Below are positions 14,562 to 22,997 of a stretch of 57,370 nt of DNA, in pieces. Made by a program: the position numbers and the translations under genes. How positions within the stretch are numbered: the first letter of the stretch is position 1; each line of letters starts with the position of its first letter. Under the pieces are notes generated by a model. The model was not told the DNA's origin. It did not search any database and saw nothing but the letters and a program-made list of their open reading frames with translations. Location of the stretch: contig CANPBB010000007.1 of assembly GCA_947572235.1 (NCBI GenBank), positions 1 to 57,370 of the forward strand, in the 5' to 3' direction. This stretch comes from an uncultured Clostridia bacterium. Lineage in GTDB: Bacteria > Bacillota > Clostridia > Oscillospirales > Oscillospiraceae.

Positions 14562-16048
14562 ACCTTTCCCTCCATCGGTCCGCAGCTGGCCAGCACCCGG
14601 TCAAACCGGTCCAGCACGTCATCAATCATCCCCTCGTCATAGGCCGCGCTGGTATACAGCCGGGAGCCGGCCAGCGTGACAAGGCCCTCGGCCATGTAGG
14701 CGGCCCCCATGTGCTCCATCTCCCGCTGCCTGCGGCCGGTCTCCTTCAAGATCCGCGGAATATCCCAGGGCTTTTTCCAGTCGATGGAAAAGTGCATGGT
14801 TCCCACACTGTCCAAGTGGCAGATGGACCCTTGGTTGAAGGCCACAAAGGGCAGATGGTACTTGGCAATCCGCTCCTGAAGCCCCTTGGTCAGCCGGTCC
14901 CCCATGCGCCCCGCCTGCTCGCAGGCGTTGGTGCGCTCAATCTCGCAGAGGGTGTAGTACCCCGCCGCGCAGGAGAGGGGGGTAGCCGCCATGGTACCGC
15001 CGCACATGGCCTTGGGCACCTTCTTCCCGGAGCTGTCCAGTCCGGCTCCCAGATGGGCCATGCAGTCGGCATGTCCTCCCACGCCGCCGGCGCCTGGATA
15101 ACCGCCGGCGATGATCTTCCCGAACACCGTCAGATCCGGGTCCACACCAAAGAACCCCTGCGCCCCGCTGAGCCCAATGCGGAACCCTGTCACCACCTCG
15201 TCAAAGATGAGCAGCGCCCCATACTGCTTGGCCAGCTTGGCCGCCCCCCGGACAAACTCCCGGCTGACGGGCCGTGTGCCGCTCTCCGGCCCCATAGGCT
15301 CCAAATACACCGCCGCGGTGCCCCCATTCAGCCGATTGGCCCGCAGCTTCCGCTCCAGATCCTCTATATCGTTGGGAAAGAACTCGTCGGTGTGCTGAAA
15401 CACAAAGCCGGGTACCCCCTTGGAGAGCAGCCCCTTGGTGCCGGGCACCCGCATCCCATAGGCCAGCTGGTCGGACCAGCCGTGGTAGGCCCCGCCCATC
15501 TTGAGGATATTCTTCTTCCCGGTTTTCAGCCGGGCGATCCGGGCCGCGCACATCGCCGCCTCCGTCCCGGAGCCCAGCATACGGAACATCTCCACTGAGG
15601 GAACCAGATCGGCGATTTTCTTGGCCAGCTTGTACTCAAACTCATGAAACAGCCCTGTGGAGGGCCCGCAGGTGTTCAGAAGCTCCACCACCTGCCCCCG
15701 GACCTCCGGCACATTGCTGCCTAAGATCGTAGGCCCCCCGGCCTGGAGCAGATCATAGTACCAGTTGCCGTCGATATCCCACAGCTTAGCCCCCTCGGCC
15801 TTGGTGATAACAATAGGGAAGGGGTAGTTAAAGGCCAGATTGTGCTGCACCCCGCCGGGAATAACCTTCCGTGCCAGAGCGATCATCTCCTTGGACCGGG
15901 GACATTTGGCGTGGAAGTAGTGCTCCACATATTCCTCCAGTTTGTCCCGCCGAATGGACCAAGGGGCCTGCGAAATCAGGGCATCCAGCTGCGCTGTCAC
16001 CGCCGCCGCGTCCAAATACTGATCAATGGCAAATCCGTTGTAGGGCAT
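14558..16048 (-). CDS. Class III PLP aminotransferase (glutamate-1-semialdehyde aminomutase-like)
   Basis: A 496-residue PLP enzyme of fold type I. It has the cofactor phosphate region MLGSGTEAAMCAARIAR, the aromatic stacking segment GAYHGWSD, the FDEVVTGFR Asp motif, and the Schiff-base lysine in TVFGKIIAGGYPGAGGVGG. It has a longer N-terminus than HemL, and no other heme genes are near. The start at 16048 is set by GGGAGG 10 nt upstream; the in-frame ATG at 16066 has none. It heads the overlapping operon aminotransferase-aldolase-TetR-FGGY kinase, so it likely transaminates an amino sugar or keto compound feeding the aldolase/kinase rather than making heme (inference). Confidence 0.87.
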   Translation of the reverse strand: MPYNGFAIDQYLDAAAVTAQLDALISQAPWSIRRDKLEEYVEHYFHAKCPRSKEMIALARKVIPGGVQHNLAFNYPFPIVITKAEGAKLWDIDGNWYYDLLQAGGPTILGSNVPEVRGQVVELLNTCGPSTGLFHEFEYKLAKKIADLVPSVEMFRMLGSGTEAAMCAARIARLKTGKKNILKMGGAYHGWSDQLAYGMRVPGTKGLLSKGVPGFVFQHTDEFFPNDIEDLERKLRANRLNGGTAAVYLEPMGPESGTRPVSREFVRGAAKLAKQYGALLIFDEVVTGFRIGLSGAQGFFGVDPDLTVFGKIIAGGYPGAGGVGGHADCMAHLGAGLDSSGKKVPKAMCGGTMAATPLSCAAGYYTLCEIERTNACEQAGRMGDRLTKGLQERIAKYHLPFVAFNQGSICHLDSVGTMHFSIDWKKPWDIPRILKETGRRQREMEHMGAAYMAEGLVTLAGSRLYTSAAYDEGMIDDVLDRFDRVLASCGPMEGKV

Positions 16049-16094
16049 GGCTGTTTTTCCTCCCATCTTGTGAACAAAAATTCACGTCTTGGAG

Positions 16095-16145
16095 TTTAGG
16101 GTAACATACAATACAGGGATTGTCAATCAACACAGGGATTCCCCT
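16095..16145 (-). promoter_or_regulatory. Candidate promoter and direct repeats of the aminotransferase operon
   Basis: On the minus strand two copies of AATCCCTGT(G/A)TTG lie one after the other, with a TTGACA in between and a weak TACCCT about 17 bp further. The repeats could be the binding site of the operon-encoded TetR, although TetR sites are usually inverted, so this is tentative. Confidence 0.3.
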
Positions 16146-16148
16146 TTG

Positions 16149-16739
16149 TCAATTGTACCGATTCTGCGCCTCGCCAACCCCCTTCTCCACAACGCACTCC
16201 ACCGCTTCTATTACCTTCTCCAGCGCCTGGCGCACCACCTTTTTCTCCTCGCCGGAGAAATTCCCAATCACCCAGTCCACCATCTCGTGCTCCGGGTGGG
16301 CCGGGGCGCCCACGCCCACCTTAATTCTGGGGAAGGCATCCGTCCCCAGATGGGCGATGATATTCTTCAGCCCATTGTGTCCGCCGGCGCTGCCGGAAGC
16401 GCGGATGCGCAGCTTGCCCAGGGGCAGGGACACATCATCGGAGATCACCAGCACCCGCTCCGGGGGAACCTTGTAGAACCCCCCGGCCAGCTTCACCGCC
16501 TCACCGCTGAGGTTCATATAGGTCTGGGGCTTGATCACCAGCACCCGCGCCCCCCCCAAGGTCATCTCCCCGGTAAGGGCGCGGTAGCGCAGCTTGTTCA
16601 GCTTAACCCCCTCCCGCTCCGAGAGCAGATCCGCCGCCATAAAGCCAATATTGTGCCGGGTATTCTCATACTGTTTCCCCGGATTCCCCAGACACACCAA
16701 AAGCCACTCCACCGGCCCGGATTTTTTCAAAAACCCCAT
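16149..16739 (-). CDS. pth: Peptidyl-tRNA hydrolase
   Basis: A 196-residue enzyme that releases peptidyl-tRNAs dropped from ribosomes. It shows the diagnostic segments LVCLGNPGKQYENTRHNIGFMAADLL (with catalytic His), KPQTYMNLSGEAV, VISDDVSLPLGKLRIRASGSAGGHNGLKNII and the C-terminal helix. A short N-terminal extension (MGFLKKSGPVE) precedes the fold. Its order with prs and the glmU-like gene matches the conserved Firmicutes glmU-prs-(ctc)-pth arrangement. Confidence 0.96.
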   Translation of the reverse strand: MGFLKKSGPVEWLLVCLGNPGKQYENTRHNIGFMAADLLSEREGVKLNKLRYRALTGEMTLGGARVLVIKPQTYMNLSGEAVKLAGGFYKVPPERVLVISDDVSLPLGKLRIRASGSAGGHNGLKNIIAHLGTDAFPRIKVGVGAPAHPEHEMVDWVIGNFSGEEKKVVRQALEKVIEAVECVVEKGVGEAQNRYN

Positions 16740-16795
16740 AATACAATCCCTCCAACAACCAATGAAAAATAACGCCTGCTGTTTTATTCTTATGG

Positions 16796-17104
16796 CTATT
16801 GTGAAGACCTCAGCAGCTCTTCACAGTAAGAAATTTCGTCTAAAGAGAAAAGAGGCCGATATCTTTCTTTGCAGACGGAGTGCTCCATAGTTAAATCCAA
16901 GCGCCCGCATAGAAACAGCGTTGTAAACCCGTCGGAAACAGTCCCGCTTTTCTTTGCGGCTGCAATCAAGCGTTTGACTGTTTCCACAGCGCCGTACTCT
17001 GCAAGCATCTGCTGGAACCGAGTGGGATTGTATCGGCACTCTTTTTTCGCTCGGTACATTTTATCCTCCAGCTCAGATTTAAATAAATACTCTAAATTCC
17101 CCAT
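16796..17104 (-). CDS. Small hypothetical protein, helical
   Basis: A 102-residue protein beginning MGNLEYLFKSELEDKMYRAK and containing YNPTRFQQMLAEYGAVETVKRLI and GFTTLFLCGRLDLTMEHSVC, then a C-terminal CEELLRSSQ. The GFTTL-x-x-x-GRLDLT-x-E pattern occurs in small proteins and as a C-terminal domain in Firmicutes mobile regions, but I cannot name a function. It lies between prs and pth at lower GC than its neighbours, which may indicate an insertion into the conserved cluster. Confidence 0.72.
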   Translation of the reverse strand: MGNLEYLFKSELEDKMYRAKKECRYNPTRFQQMLAEYGAVETVKRLIAAAKKSGTVSDGFTTLFLCGRLDLTMEHSVCKERYRPLFSLDEISYCEELLRSSQ

Positions 17105-17232
17105 ACCTCATCTCCAACAGCTTAGGGGCCGCCGCTGGGCGGCAGCCCCTAAGTAAGCTCCAAAAGTTTCATCCACACAGCATAAAAGCCCCACCGAATT
17201 TGCAACCCCAGCCGCGAAGAGCCCCCGGGAGG

Positions 17233-17303
17233 GTTTGCGGCCCGCAGGCCGCAAACAAATTCAAATGATTTTTTCCGGAAACCGCGTTTTTGGAAAAAAT
17301 ACC
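17233..17303 (-). repeat. Dispersed intergenic repeat, copy 1 (opposite to 21819-21893)
   Basis: Read on the minus strand, the block GGTATTTTTTCC...GCGGTTTCCGGAAAAA, then CATTTGAATTTGTTTG and a short hairpin (GTTTGCGGCC / GGCCGCAAAC), matches 21819-21893 almost base for base over about 48 nt. It ends in a different but equally placed hairpin. The surrounding 17105-17428 spacer has no gene. It also holds a tandem repeat of TATTCCCGCGGC at about 17407-17431, next to the prs stop. Confidence 0.6.
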
Positions 17304-17428
17304 TTACGCGAAGCGAGCGTCTAACCCTGCTCCCACCCCATGGGGAGAGAGCGGGGTGAGGCGCAGAGCGCAGCGACCCCCTCGCGGGAAGACCCATCAA
17401 AGCGGTATTCCCGCGGCTATTCCCGCGG

Positions 17429-18388
17429 CTATATAAATAGCTTCGCCATAGAAATCTCCTGATAGATCCTCTCAATGGCCTCGGCAAACATGGGCGCCAC
17501 GGTGAGGTACTTGATCTTGTCACTGAGCCCCTCGGCAATGGGGGGGATCGTGTCCAAAAAGGCCAGCTCCGTGATCACGCTGCTGTTGATCCGCTCAATA
17601 GCCGGACCGGAGAGGACCGCATGGGAGGCGCAGGCATAGACCTTCGTGGCGCCGCCCACCTCCATAATGGCCTTGGCCGCGTTGCAGAGGCTCCCCGCCG
17701 TGTCCACCATGTCGTCGAAGATGATGCACTCCTTGCCGGCCACGTCGCCGATGACGTTCATCACCTCGCACTGGTTGGCCTTCTGCCGCCGCTTGTCTAC
17801 GATGGCTAAGTTCATGTGCAGCTTCTGGGCAAAGGTCCGGGCCCGGGCCACGCTGCCCACGTCCGGGGAGACCACGATCATATCCTCGCACTTGCTGCCA
17901 AACTTCTTGGCGTAGTAGTCCACAAAGATGGGGTTGCCCAGGAGCACATCCACAGGGACATCAAAAAAGCCCTGAATCTGGGAGGCGTGGAGATCCATGG
18001 TGAGTACCCGGTCCGCTCCGCTGGCCACCACCATGTTGGCCACCAGCTTGGCGCTGATGGGGTCGCGGCTCTTGGCCTTCCGGTCCTGCCGGGCATAGCC
18101 GAAGTAGGGGATCACCGCGGTGATCCGGCCGGCGCTGGCCCGCTTCATGGCGTCCACCATGATCAGAAGTTCCATCAGATTGTCGTTCACCGGACTGCAG
18201 GTGGACTGGATGAGAAAGACGTCGCTGCCGCGGACCGTCTCGTAGATGGAGGCGAAGGTCTCCCCGTCGGAGAAGCGGCCCACCTCGCTCTCACCCAGCT
18301 TGATGCCGATGTACTTGCAGATCTCCGCAGCCAGTTTAGGGTTGGCGTTGCCGGAAAAAACCTTGATATCTTTACCTCTTGAAATCAT
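17429..18388 (-). CDS. prs: Ribose-phosphate pyrophosphokinase
   Basis: A 319-residue PRPP synthase that makes 5-phosphoribosyl diphosphate from ribose 5-phosphate and ATP for nucleotide, His and Trp synthesis. The class I signatures are present: GNANPKLA, FSDGETFASI, the flexible loop YFGYARQDRK, MDLHASQIQGFF, the PRPP loop CIIFDDMVDTAGSL and VVSPDVGSVARAR. The gene lies 136 nt downstream of the glmU-like gene, an arrangement conserved in Firmicutes (glmU-prs). Confidence 0.97.
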   Translation of the reverse strand: MISRGKDIKVFSGNANPKLAAEICKYIGIKLGESEVGRFSDGETFASIYETVRGSDVFLIQSTCSPVNDNLMELLIMVDAMKRASAGRITAVIPYFGYARQDRKAKSRDPISAKLVANMVVASGADRVLTMDLHASQIQGFFDVPVDVLLGNPIFVDYYAKKFGSKCEDMIVVSPDVGSVARARTFAQKLHMNLAIVDKRRQKANQCEVMNVIGDVAGKECIIFDDMVDTAGSLCNAAKAIMEVGGATKVYACASHAVLSGPAIERINSSVITELAFLDTIPPIAEGLSDKIKYLTVAPMFAEAIERIYQEISMAKLFI

Positions 18389-18524
18389 AAGACAATTTCC
18401 TCTTTCCTTTTATCCGTTGCCCCATACGGCGGCTTCTCTTCGCGCCAATACACACAGCCGCTGAACGCCGTCTAAGCGGTTTCCCCCGCCTGCACAGCGC
18501 CTCCCCGGCCCTGCATACAGGCGC

Positions 18525-19547
18525 TTACTTCTCCTTCATCTCCCGGTTGCGCTTGGCCCAGCCGTCCTTATTCTCCTGCCGGACGCGGCTGACAGCCAGC
18601 GCGTCCGCCGGCACATCCCGGGTCACCGTGGTGCCCGCGGCGATATAGGCCCCGTCGTGTACCTCCACCGGCGGCACCAAGCTGGTGTGGCAGCCCACAA
18701 ACACGCCGCTGCCAATGACCGTGCGGCTCTTTTTAAAGCCGTCATAGTTGCAAGTGACACTGCCGCAGCCGAAATTCACATGGTCCCCCACGTCGGCGTC
18801 GCCGATGTAGCTCAGGTGGGGCAGCTTGGTCCCCTCGCCCAAGCGGCTGTTCTTCAGCTGGGTGAAAGCTCCGATCTTGCAGTTTTTCCCCACCACACAG
18901 CCCGGACGGATGTGGGCGTAAGGCCCCACCATAACGCCCTCTCTCAGTTCGCTCTCCGTCACCTGCGAGGAGTTCACCTGCACGTTGTCGCCGATAACAC
19001 AGGAGGTGATCACCGCGTTGGGGCCGATCTCGCAGTCCTGGCCGATGACGGTTTCGCCCCGCAGGATGGTGTTGGGCAGAATGATGGTGCCCTCGCCCAC
19101 CTCTACACGGGGGTCGATATAGGCGGTGTTGGGGTCCATCACCCGGACGCCCCGGCTCTGGAGCTGGGTGATCACCGAGTCGTGGCAGGCCACCTGCAGC
19201 TGGTTCAGCTCCGCCATGGAGTGGAAGGAGATCATCAGGTTCCCCAAGGGCATCACCGGCTCCTTGCTCTCCTCAATGCGCCATCCCTCGTCCATCAGCT
19301 CCTTGGCATGGGCCCGCCAGTCGGCCTCGGTGCCCCGGCGGATGTCTGCGCCCTCCGGGAAGCAGCTCAAAATGGCCTCGGAGCACTCGCCCACAAGGAA
19401 AAACCGCTGGACCCCACGCGCTGCCCATGCCCGGGTGCACCAGGTGAGCACCGGACAAAACATCACATTTTGAAGTATCAGCGGTTTTCCATGATAGTTC
19501 TCTTTCTCGTCAGTCGGCAAATAGATTGCCACACAGGTTCGATTCAT
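18525..19547 (-). CDS. GlmU-like protein: LbH acetyltransferase with a reduced N-terminal domain
   Basis: The C-terminal about 220 residues form a left-handed beta-helix of hexapeptide repeats as in GlmU, including GPYAHIRPGCVVG, KLPHLSYIGDADVG and VNFGCGSVTCNYDGFKKSRT, the acetyltransferase active-site region. The N-terminal about 110 residues are only a remnant of the uridyltransferase domain. The usual LAAGxGTRM nucleotide loop is missing and the protein is about 340 residues against about 455 for GlmU. It probably acetylates glucosamine 1-phosphate but may not make UDP-GlcNAc. The start at 19547 was chosen because upstream in-frame codons run through the promoter. prs follows on the same strand. 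Confidence 0.82.
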   Translation of the reverse strand: MNRTCVAIYLPTDEKENYHGKPLILQNVMFCPVLTWCTRAWAARGVQRFFLVGECSEAILSCFPEGADIRRGTEADWRAHAKELMDEGWRIEESKEPVMPLGNLMISFHSMAELNQLQVACHDSVITQLQSRGVRVMDPNTAYIDPRVEVGEGTIILPNTILRGETVIGQDCEIGPNAVITSCVIGDNVQVNSSQVTESELREGVMVGPYAHIRPGCVVGKNCKIGAFTQLKNSRLGEGTKLPHLSYIGDADVGDHVNFGCGSVTCNYDGFKKSRTVIGSGVFVGCHTSLVPPVEVHDGAYIAAGTTVTRDVPADALAVSRVRQENKDGWAKRNREMKEK

Positions 19548-19611
19548 GGTCAAGCCCCTTTCGTCCTCGATTGTTCCATCTGTCGCGCTGTCGCTTTTTG
19601 CGGTTGCCACT

Positions 19612-19640
19612 ATTATATACATCACAAAGCGCAAATACAA
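19612..19640 (-). promoter_or_regulatory. Promoter of the glmU-like gene
   Basis: Minus-strand TTGTAT (19640-19635), a 17-bp spacer and TATAAT (19617-19612). The rest of the divergent 19548-19901 spacer carries only this and the trmL promoter. Confidence 0.65.
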
Positions 19641-19824
19641 GGGGGCGGCCCCCTATTTTTCGGGAATTTCGCCTCCCTGCCTCCACTTTCCACCTTCTTC
19701 GGAAAAGATATGACGATTTGTACAAGAATTTTGACCTTGAGCGGCAAGCTGCCCCCTAAGAGCCTCCTGAGCGCTTTCGTGAGGTCAATCCCCAATTTTT
19801 TGTCGGCATTTTCCACTTTTTCTA

Positions 19825-19853
19825 TTGAAATTCTCGTTCTTTTATATTACAAT
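19825..19853 (+). promoter_or_regulatory. Promoter of trmL
   Basis: TTGAAA (19825-19830), a 17-bp spacer and TACAAT (19848-19853), about 50 bp upstream of the ATG at 19902. Confidence 0.7.
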
Positions 19854-19901
19854 AGGGGGCGATTTCCAGCTGGCGCGGTCGGAGAAGGGGGGAGCACCCA
19901 T

Positions 19902-20393
19902 ATGCTGCACATTGTCTTGGTGGAGCCGGAGATTCCGCAGAACTGCGGCAACATCGCCCGCACCTGTGCCGCCACCGGCAGCACCCTGCATCTGATCCGC
20001 CCCCTTGGCTTCGACATCTCCGACCGGGCGGTAAAGCGGGCAGGTTTGGATTACTGGCACTTGGTGGACGTGCGGGATTACGAGAACCTCCCGGACTTCT
20101 TCCGGCGAAACCCCGCGGCGGCGGCGAACCTGTGGCTTGCCACCACCAAGGCCCCCCGCCCCTACTGCGAGGCCCATTTTACCGATGGCTGCTACCTGTT
20201 TTTCGGCAAGGAGACGGCGGGCCTGCCCCTGGCCCTGCGGGAGCAATACCGCGACCGCTGCCTCCGCCTCCCCATGCGCGAGGAGGCCCGCAGCCTGAAC
20301 CTGAGCAACAGCGTAGCCGTCATAGCCTACGAAGCCCTCCGCCAACAAAACTTCCCCGGTCTAACCGGCAGAGGAGAAATGGCGGGGAGTTAG
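19902..20393 (+). CDS. trmL: tRNA (cytidine(34)-2'-O)-methyltransferase
   Basis: A 163-residue SPOUT-class methyltransferase acting on the wobble base of leucine tRNAs. The diagnostic motifs are [37 protein letters not shown] at the N-terminus, FGKETAGLP in the middle and the SAM-knot segment [28 protein letters not shown]. The ATG at 19902 follows a GGGGGAG stretch and gives the normal family N-terminus. Confidence 0.95.
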   Translation: MLHIVLVEPEIPQNCGNIARTCAATGSTLHLIRPLGFDISDRAVKRAGLDYWHLVDVRDYENLPDFFRRNPAAAANLWLATTKAPRPYCEAHFTDGCYLFFGKETAGLPLALREQYRDRCLRLPMREEARSLNLSNSVAVIAYEALRQQNFPGLTGRGEMAGS

Positions 20394-20463
20394 GAACGGG
20401 GAATTATCAGCAGCCTTTGAGCCAACCATCTATAACTTTAATATAAGGTTAGGAGGAAATGCC

Positions 20464-21732
20464 ATGAACTACAACAAGAAAACTGTGAAAGACGTGGATG
20501 TTAAGGGGAAGAAAGTCCTGCTCCGCTGTGACTTCAACGTTCCCCAGGATAAGACAACCGGTGCGATTACCGATGATAAGCGCATCCGCGCCGCCCTGCC
20601 AACCATCCAGTACCTGCTGGACAACGGCGCTTCGGTGATTGCCTGCTCCCATTTAGGCAAGCCGGAGGCCAGCTTTGACAAGTGGGTGAAGAAGCAGGCC
20701 GAGAAGGGCAAGGACCCCGCCTCCCTTACGGAGGAGAAGTGGAAGAAGTCCTTGGACGCCCTGCGCATGGAGCCCGTGGCGGAGCGTTTAAGCCAGCTGC
20801 TGGGCAAAGAGGTTATCCTTGCCGCCGATGTGGTGGGTCCCGATGCCAAGGCTAAGGCCGCCGCCCTTCAGCCCGGTCAGGTGATGCTCCTCCAGAATAC
20901 CCGCTTTGAGCAGGGGGAGACTAAGAATGACCCCGACCTGTCCAAGGCCATGGCCGGCATGGCGGAGCTCTACGTGTCCGACGCCTTCGGCTCGGTCCAC
21001 CGGGCCCACGCCTCCACCGCCGGCGTAGCCGCTTTTCTGCCCGCCGTCAGCGGCTTTTTGATCGCCAAGGAGCTGGAGATCATGGGCGGCGCCCTGGCCA
21101 GCCCCAAGCGCCCCCTGGTGGCCATCTTGGGCGGCAGCAAGGTCTCCTCCAAGATCGGCGTGATCAATAACCTCCTGGACATTGCCGACACCATTATCAT
21201 CGGCGGCGGCATGGCCTACACCTTTGCCAAGGCCCAGGGCGGCAGCGTGGGCAAGAGCCTTTTGGAGGCCGACTGGCTGGACTACTGCAATGATATGCTG
21301 AAAAAGGCGGCGGAGAAGGGCGTCAAGTTCCTCCTGCCTGTGGATAATCTCTGTGCCGCTGAATTTTCCGCCGACGCCCAGCCGGTGCTCCACGGGGCCA
21401 TGGACATCCCCGAGGACATGATGGGCATGGACATCGGCCCCAAGACCGTAGCCGCCTACACCGAGGCGGTAAAGGACGCGGGGACGGTGATCTGGAACGG
21501 CCCCATGGGCGTCTTTGAGTTCCCCGCCTTTGCCGAGGGTACCCGTGCAGTGGCCTCCGCCTTGGCGGAGACCGACGCCATCACCATCATCGGCGGCGGC
21601 GACAGCGCCGCGGCGGTGGCCCAGCTGGGCTACGCCGACAAGATGACCCACATCTCCACCGGCGGCGGCGCCTCCCTCGAATTCCTCGAGGGGAAGGAGC
21701 TGCCGGGCGTAGCCTGTCTTTTAGACGCGTAG
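20464..21732 (+). CDS. pgk: Phosphoglycerate kinase
   Basis: A 422-residue glycolytic enzyme converting 1,3-bisphosphoglycerate and ADP to 3-phosphoglycerate and ATP. It contains [47 protein letters not shown], the nucleotide-side [17 protein letters not shown], and the C-terminal [11 protein letters not shown] and [15 protein letters not shown]. An AGGAGG lies just before the ATG. It heads the cluster pgk-tpiA-gpmI; a weak promoter-like TTGAGC ... TAATAT lies in the 70-bp spacer after trmL. Confidence 0.97.
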   Translation: MNYNKKTVKDVDVKGKKVLLRCDFNVPQDKTTGAITDDKRIRAALPTIQYLLDNGASVIACSHLGKPEASFDKWVKKQAEKGKDPASLTEEKWKKSLDALRMEPVAERLSQLLGKEVILAADVVGPDAKAKAAALQPGQVMLLQNTRFEQGETKNDPDLSKAMAGMAELYVSDAFGSVHRAHASTAGVAAFLPAVSGFLIAKELEIMGGALASPKRPLVAILGGSKVSSKIGVINNLLDIADTIIIGGGMAYTFAKAQGGSVGKSLLEADWLDYCNDMLKKAAEKGVKFLLPVDNLCAAEFSADAQPVLHGAMDIPEDMMGMDIGPKTVAAYTEAVKDAGTVIWNGPMGVFEFPAFAEGTRAVASALAETDAITIIGGGDSAAAVAQLGYADKMTHISTGGGASLEFLEGKELPGVACLLDA

Positions 21733-21818
21733 CGTCCTAAAGAGGGGACTTCATCCCCCCTTTAGATTCCCCCCACCAGTTTGCGAACTGGTGTGCGCGC
21801 CCAAGGCGCGCGGGTCGG

Positions 21819-21893
21819 GGTATTTTTCCGAAAATGCGATTTCCGGAAAAATGATTTGAATTTATTTGTTCGCCTTGGGGCGAACAAATAAAC
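21819..21893 (+). repeat. Dispersed intergenic repeat, copy 2, in the pgk-tpiA spacer
   Basis: The block GGTATTTTTCC...GCGATTTCCGGAAAAA, then TGATTTGAATTTATTTG and the hairpin TTGTTCGCC / GGCGAACAA, matches the reverse complement of 17233-17303. The rest of the 21733-22033 spacer has a second short hairpin region (GCGCGC-rich, about 21793-21811) and a TATAAT at 22002-22007 that may serve tpiA. No gene was found. Confidence 0.6.
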
Positions 21894-22033
21894 GGGGGTT
21901 CCGTCCCCCTTTGGATACCCCCGGCCTGTGGGATGGGGTAAGTGGATAGTTTGCCGGAGGCAAACTTGGCTCCGGCTGCTATAGATTGCGTTTGATACCA
22001 TTATAATAACTAACAAACAGGAGAAGAATCGTC

Positions 22034-22807
22034 ATGAACCGTAGATATCGCAAGACCATTATCGCCGGCAACTGGAAGATGAACAAGACCGCTACGGAGA
22101 CCAAGAAGTTCGCGGAGGACCTGAAGGCCATTATGCCCAAGGCCAAGTGGTGCGACGTGGTGATCTGCTGCCCCTTCGTCAATATTCCTGCCGCCCTGCG
22201 CGCTTTTAAGGATCTGCGCATCGCCGTGGGCGCCGAGAACCTCTTCTATGAGCCCAGCGGCGCCTATACCGGTGAGGTCTCCGCCGATATGCTCAAGGAT
22301 TTAGGGGTCAAGTACGTCATCATCGGCCACTCCGAGCGCCGCCAGTACTTTGGTGAGACCGACGTCACCGTCAACAAGAAGGTCCACGCCGCCCTGGAGG
22401 CGGGCCTCCACCCCATCATCTGCGTGGGCGAGAGCCTGGAGCAGCGTGAGATGAACATCACCATGGACCTGATCGCCCTTCAGGTGAAGTCCGCTTTCGC
22501 CGGCGTACCCGCGGAGAAGGCCCGCAAGTGCGTGGTGGCCTATGAGCCCATCTGGGCCATCGGCACCGGCAAGACCGCCACCGCCGAGCAGGCCAACGAG
22601 GTCTGCAACGCCATCCGCGCCACCATCCGCCATCTCTACGGCGCCCGTGTGGCCCGCAGCGTCACCATCCAGTACGGCGGCTCCATGAACCCAAAGAATG
22701 CGGCGGAGCTGCTGGCCCAGCCCGACGTAGACGGCGGCCTCATCGGCGGCGCCGCCCTGAAGCCCGACCAGTTCGTGGAAATCATCAACGCCGCGAACCA
22801 AGAGTAA
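22034..22807 (+). CDS. tpiA: Triosephosphate isomerase
   Basis: A 257-residue TIM barrel interconverting dihydroxyacetone phosphate and glyceraldehyde 3-phosphate. The active-site elements are GNWKMNKT (Lys), [13 protein letters not shown] (His) and [17 protein letters not shown] (Glu with loop 6), and the phosphate-binding [11 protein letters not shown] and GLIGGAAL follow. Preceded by AGGAG. Part of the pgk-tpiA-gpmI glycolytic cluster. Confidence 0.97.
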   Translation: MNRRYRKTIIAGNWKMNKTATETKKFAEDLKAIMPKAKWCDVVICCPFVNIPAALRAFKDLRIAVGAENLFYEPSGAYTGEVSADMLKDLGVKYVIIGHSERRQYFGETDVTVNKKVHAALEAGLHPIICVGESLEQREMNITMDLIALQVKSAFAGVPAEKARKCVVAYEPIWAIGTGKTATAEQANEVCNAIRATIRHLYGARVARSVTIQYGGSMNPKNAAELLAQPDVDGGLIGGAALKPDQFVEIINAANQE

Positions 22808-22830
22808 TCCCCGCCGAGGCGGGGCAGAGA

Positions 22831-22975
22831 GGAGTTAGGAGATAGGAGACAGGAGTTTCTCACATTGAAGCTCCCTGCTTCTGCCCCTATGCTCCCCCTT
22901 GCTCCGCCCCGCCGGAATCATACAGTTAGGAAAAGGAGAACTGGAGGCTCCCGCTGGGGATCACTCCTAACTCCT
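22831..22975. repeat. Inverted short repeats in the tpiA-gpmI spacer
   Basis: GGAGTTAGGAG at 22831-22841 recurs inverted (CTCCTAACTCC) at 22965-22975, with neighbouring degenerate copies (GGAGATAGGAG, GGAGACAGGAG). It may be a small MITE remnant or an mRNA stem; no gene lies in it. Confidence 0.4.
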
Positions 22976-22997
22976 ATCTGAAAAGAGGGGGGTTCTT

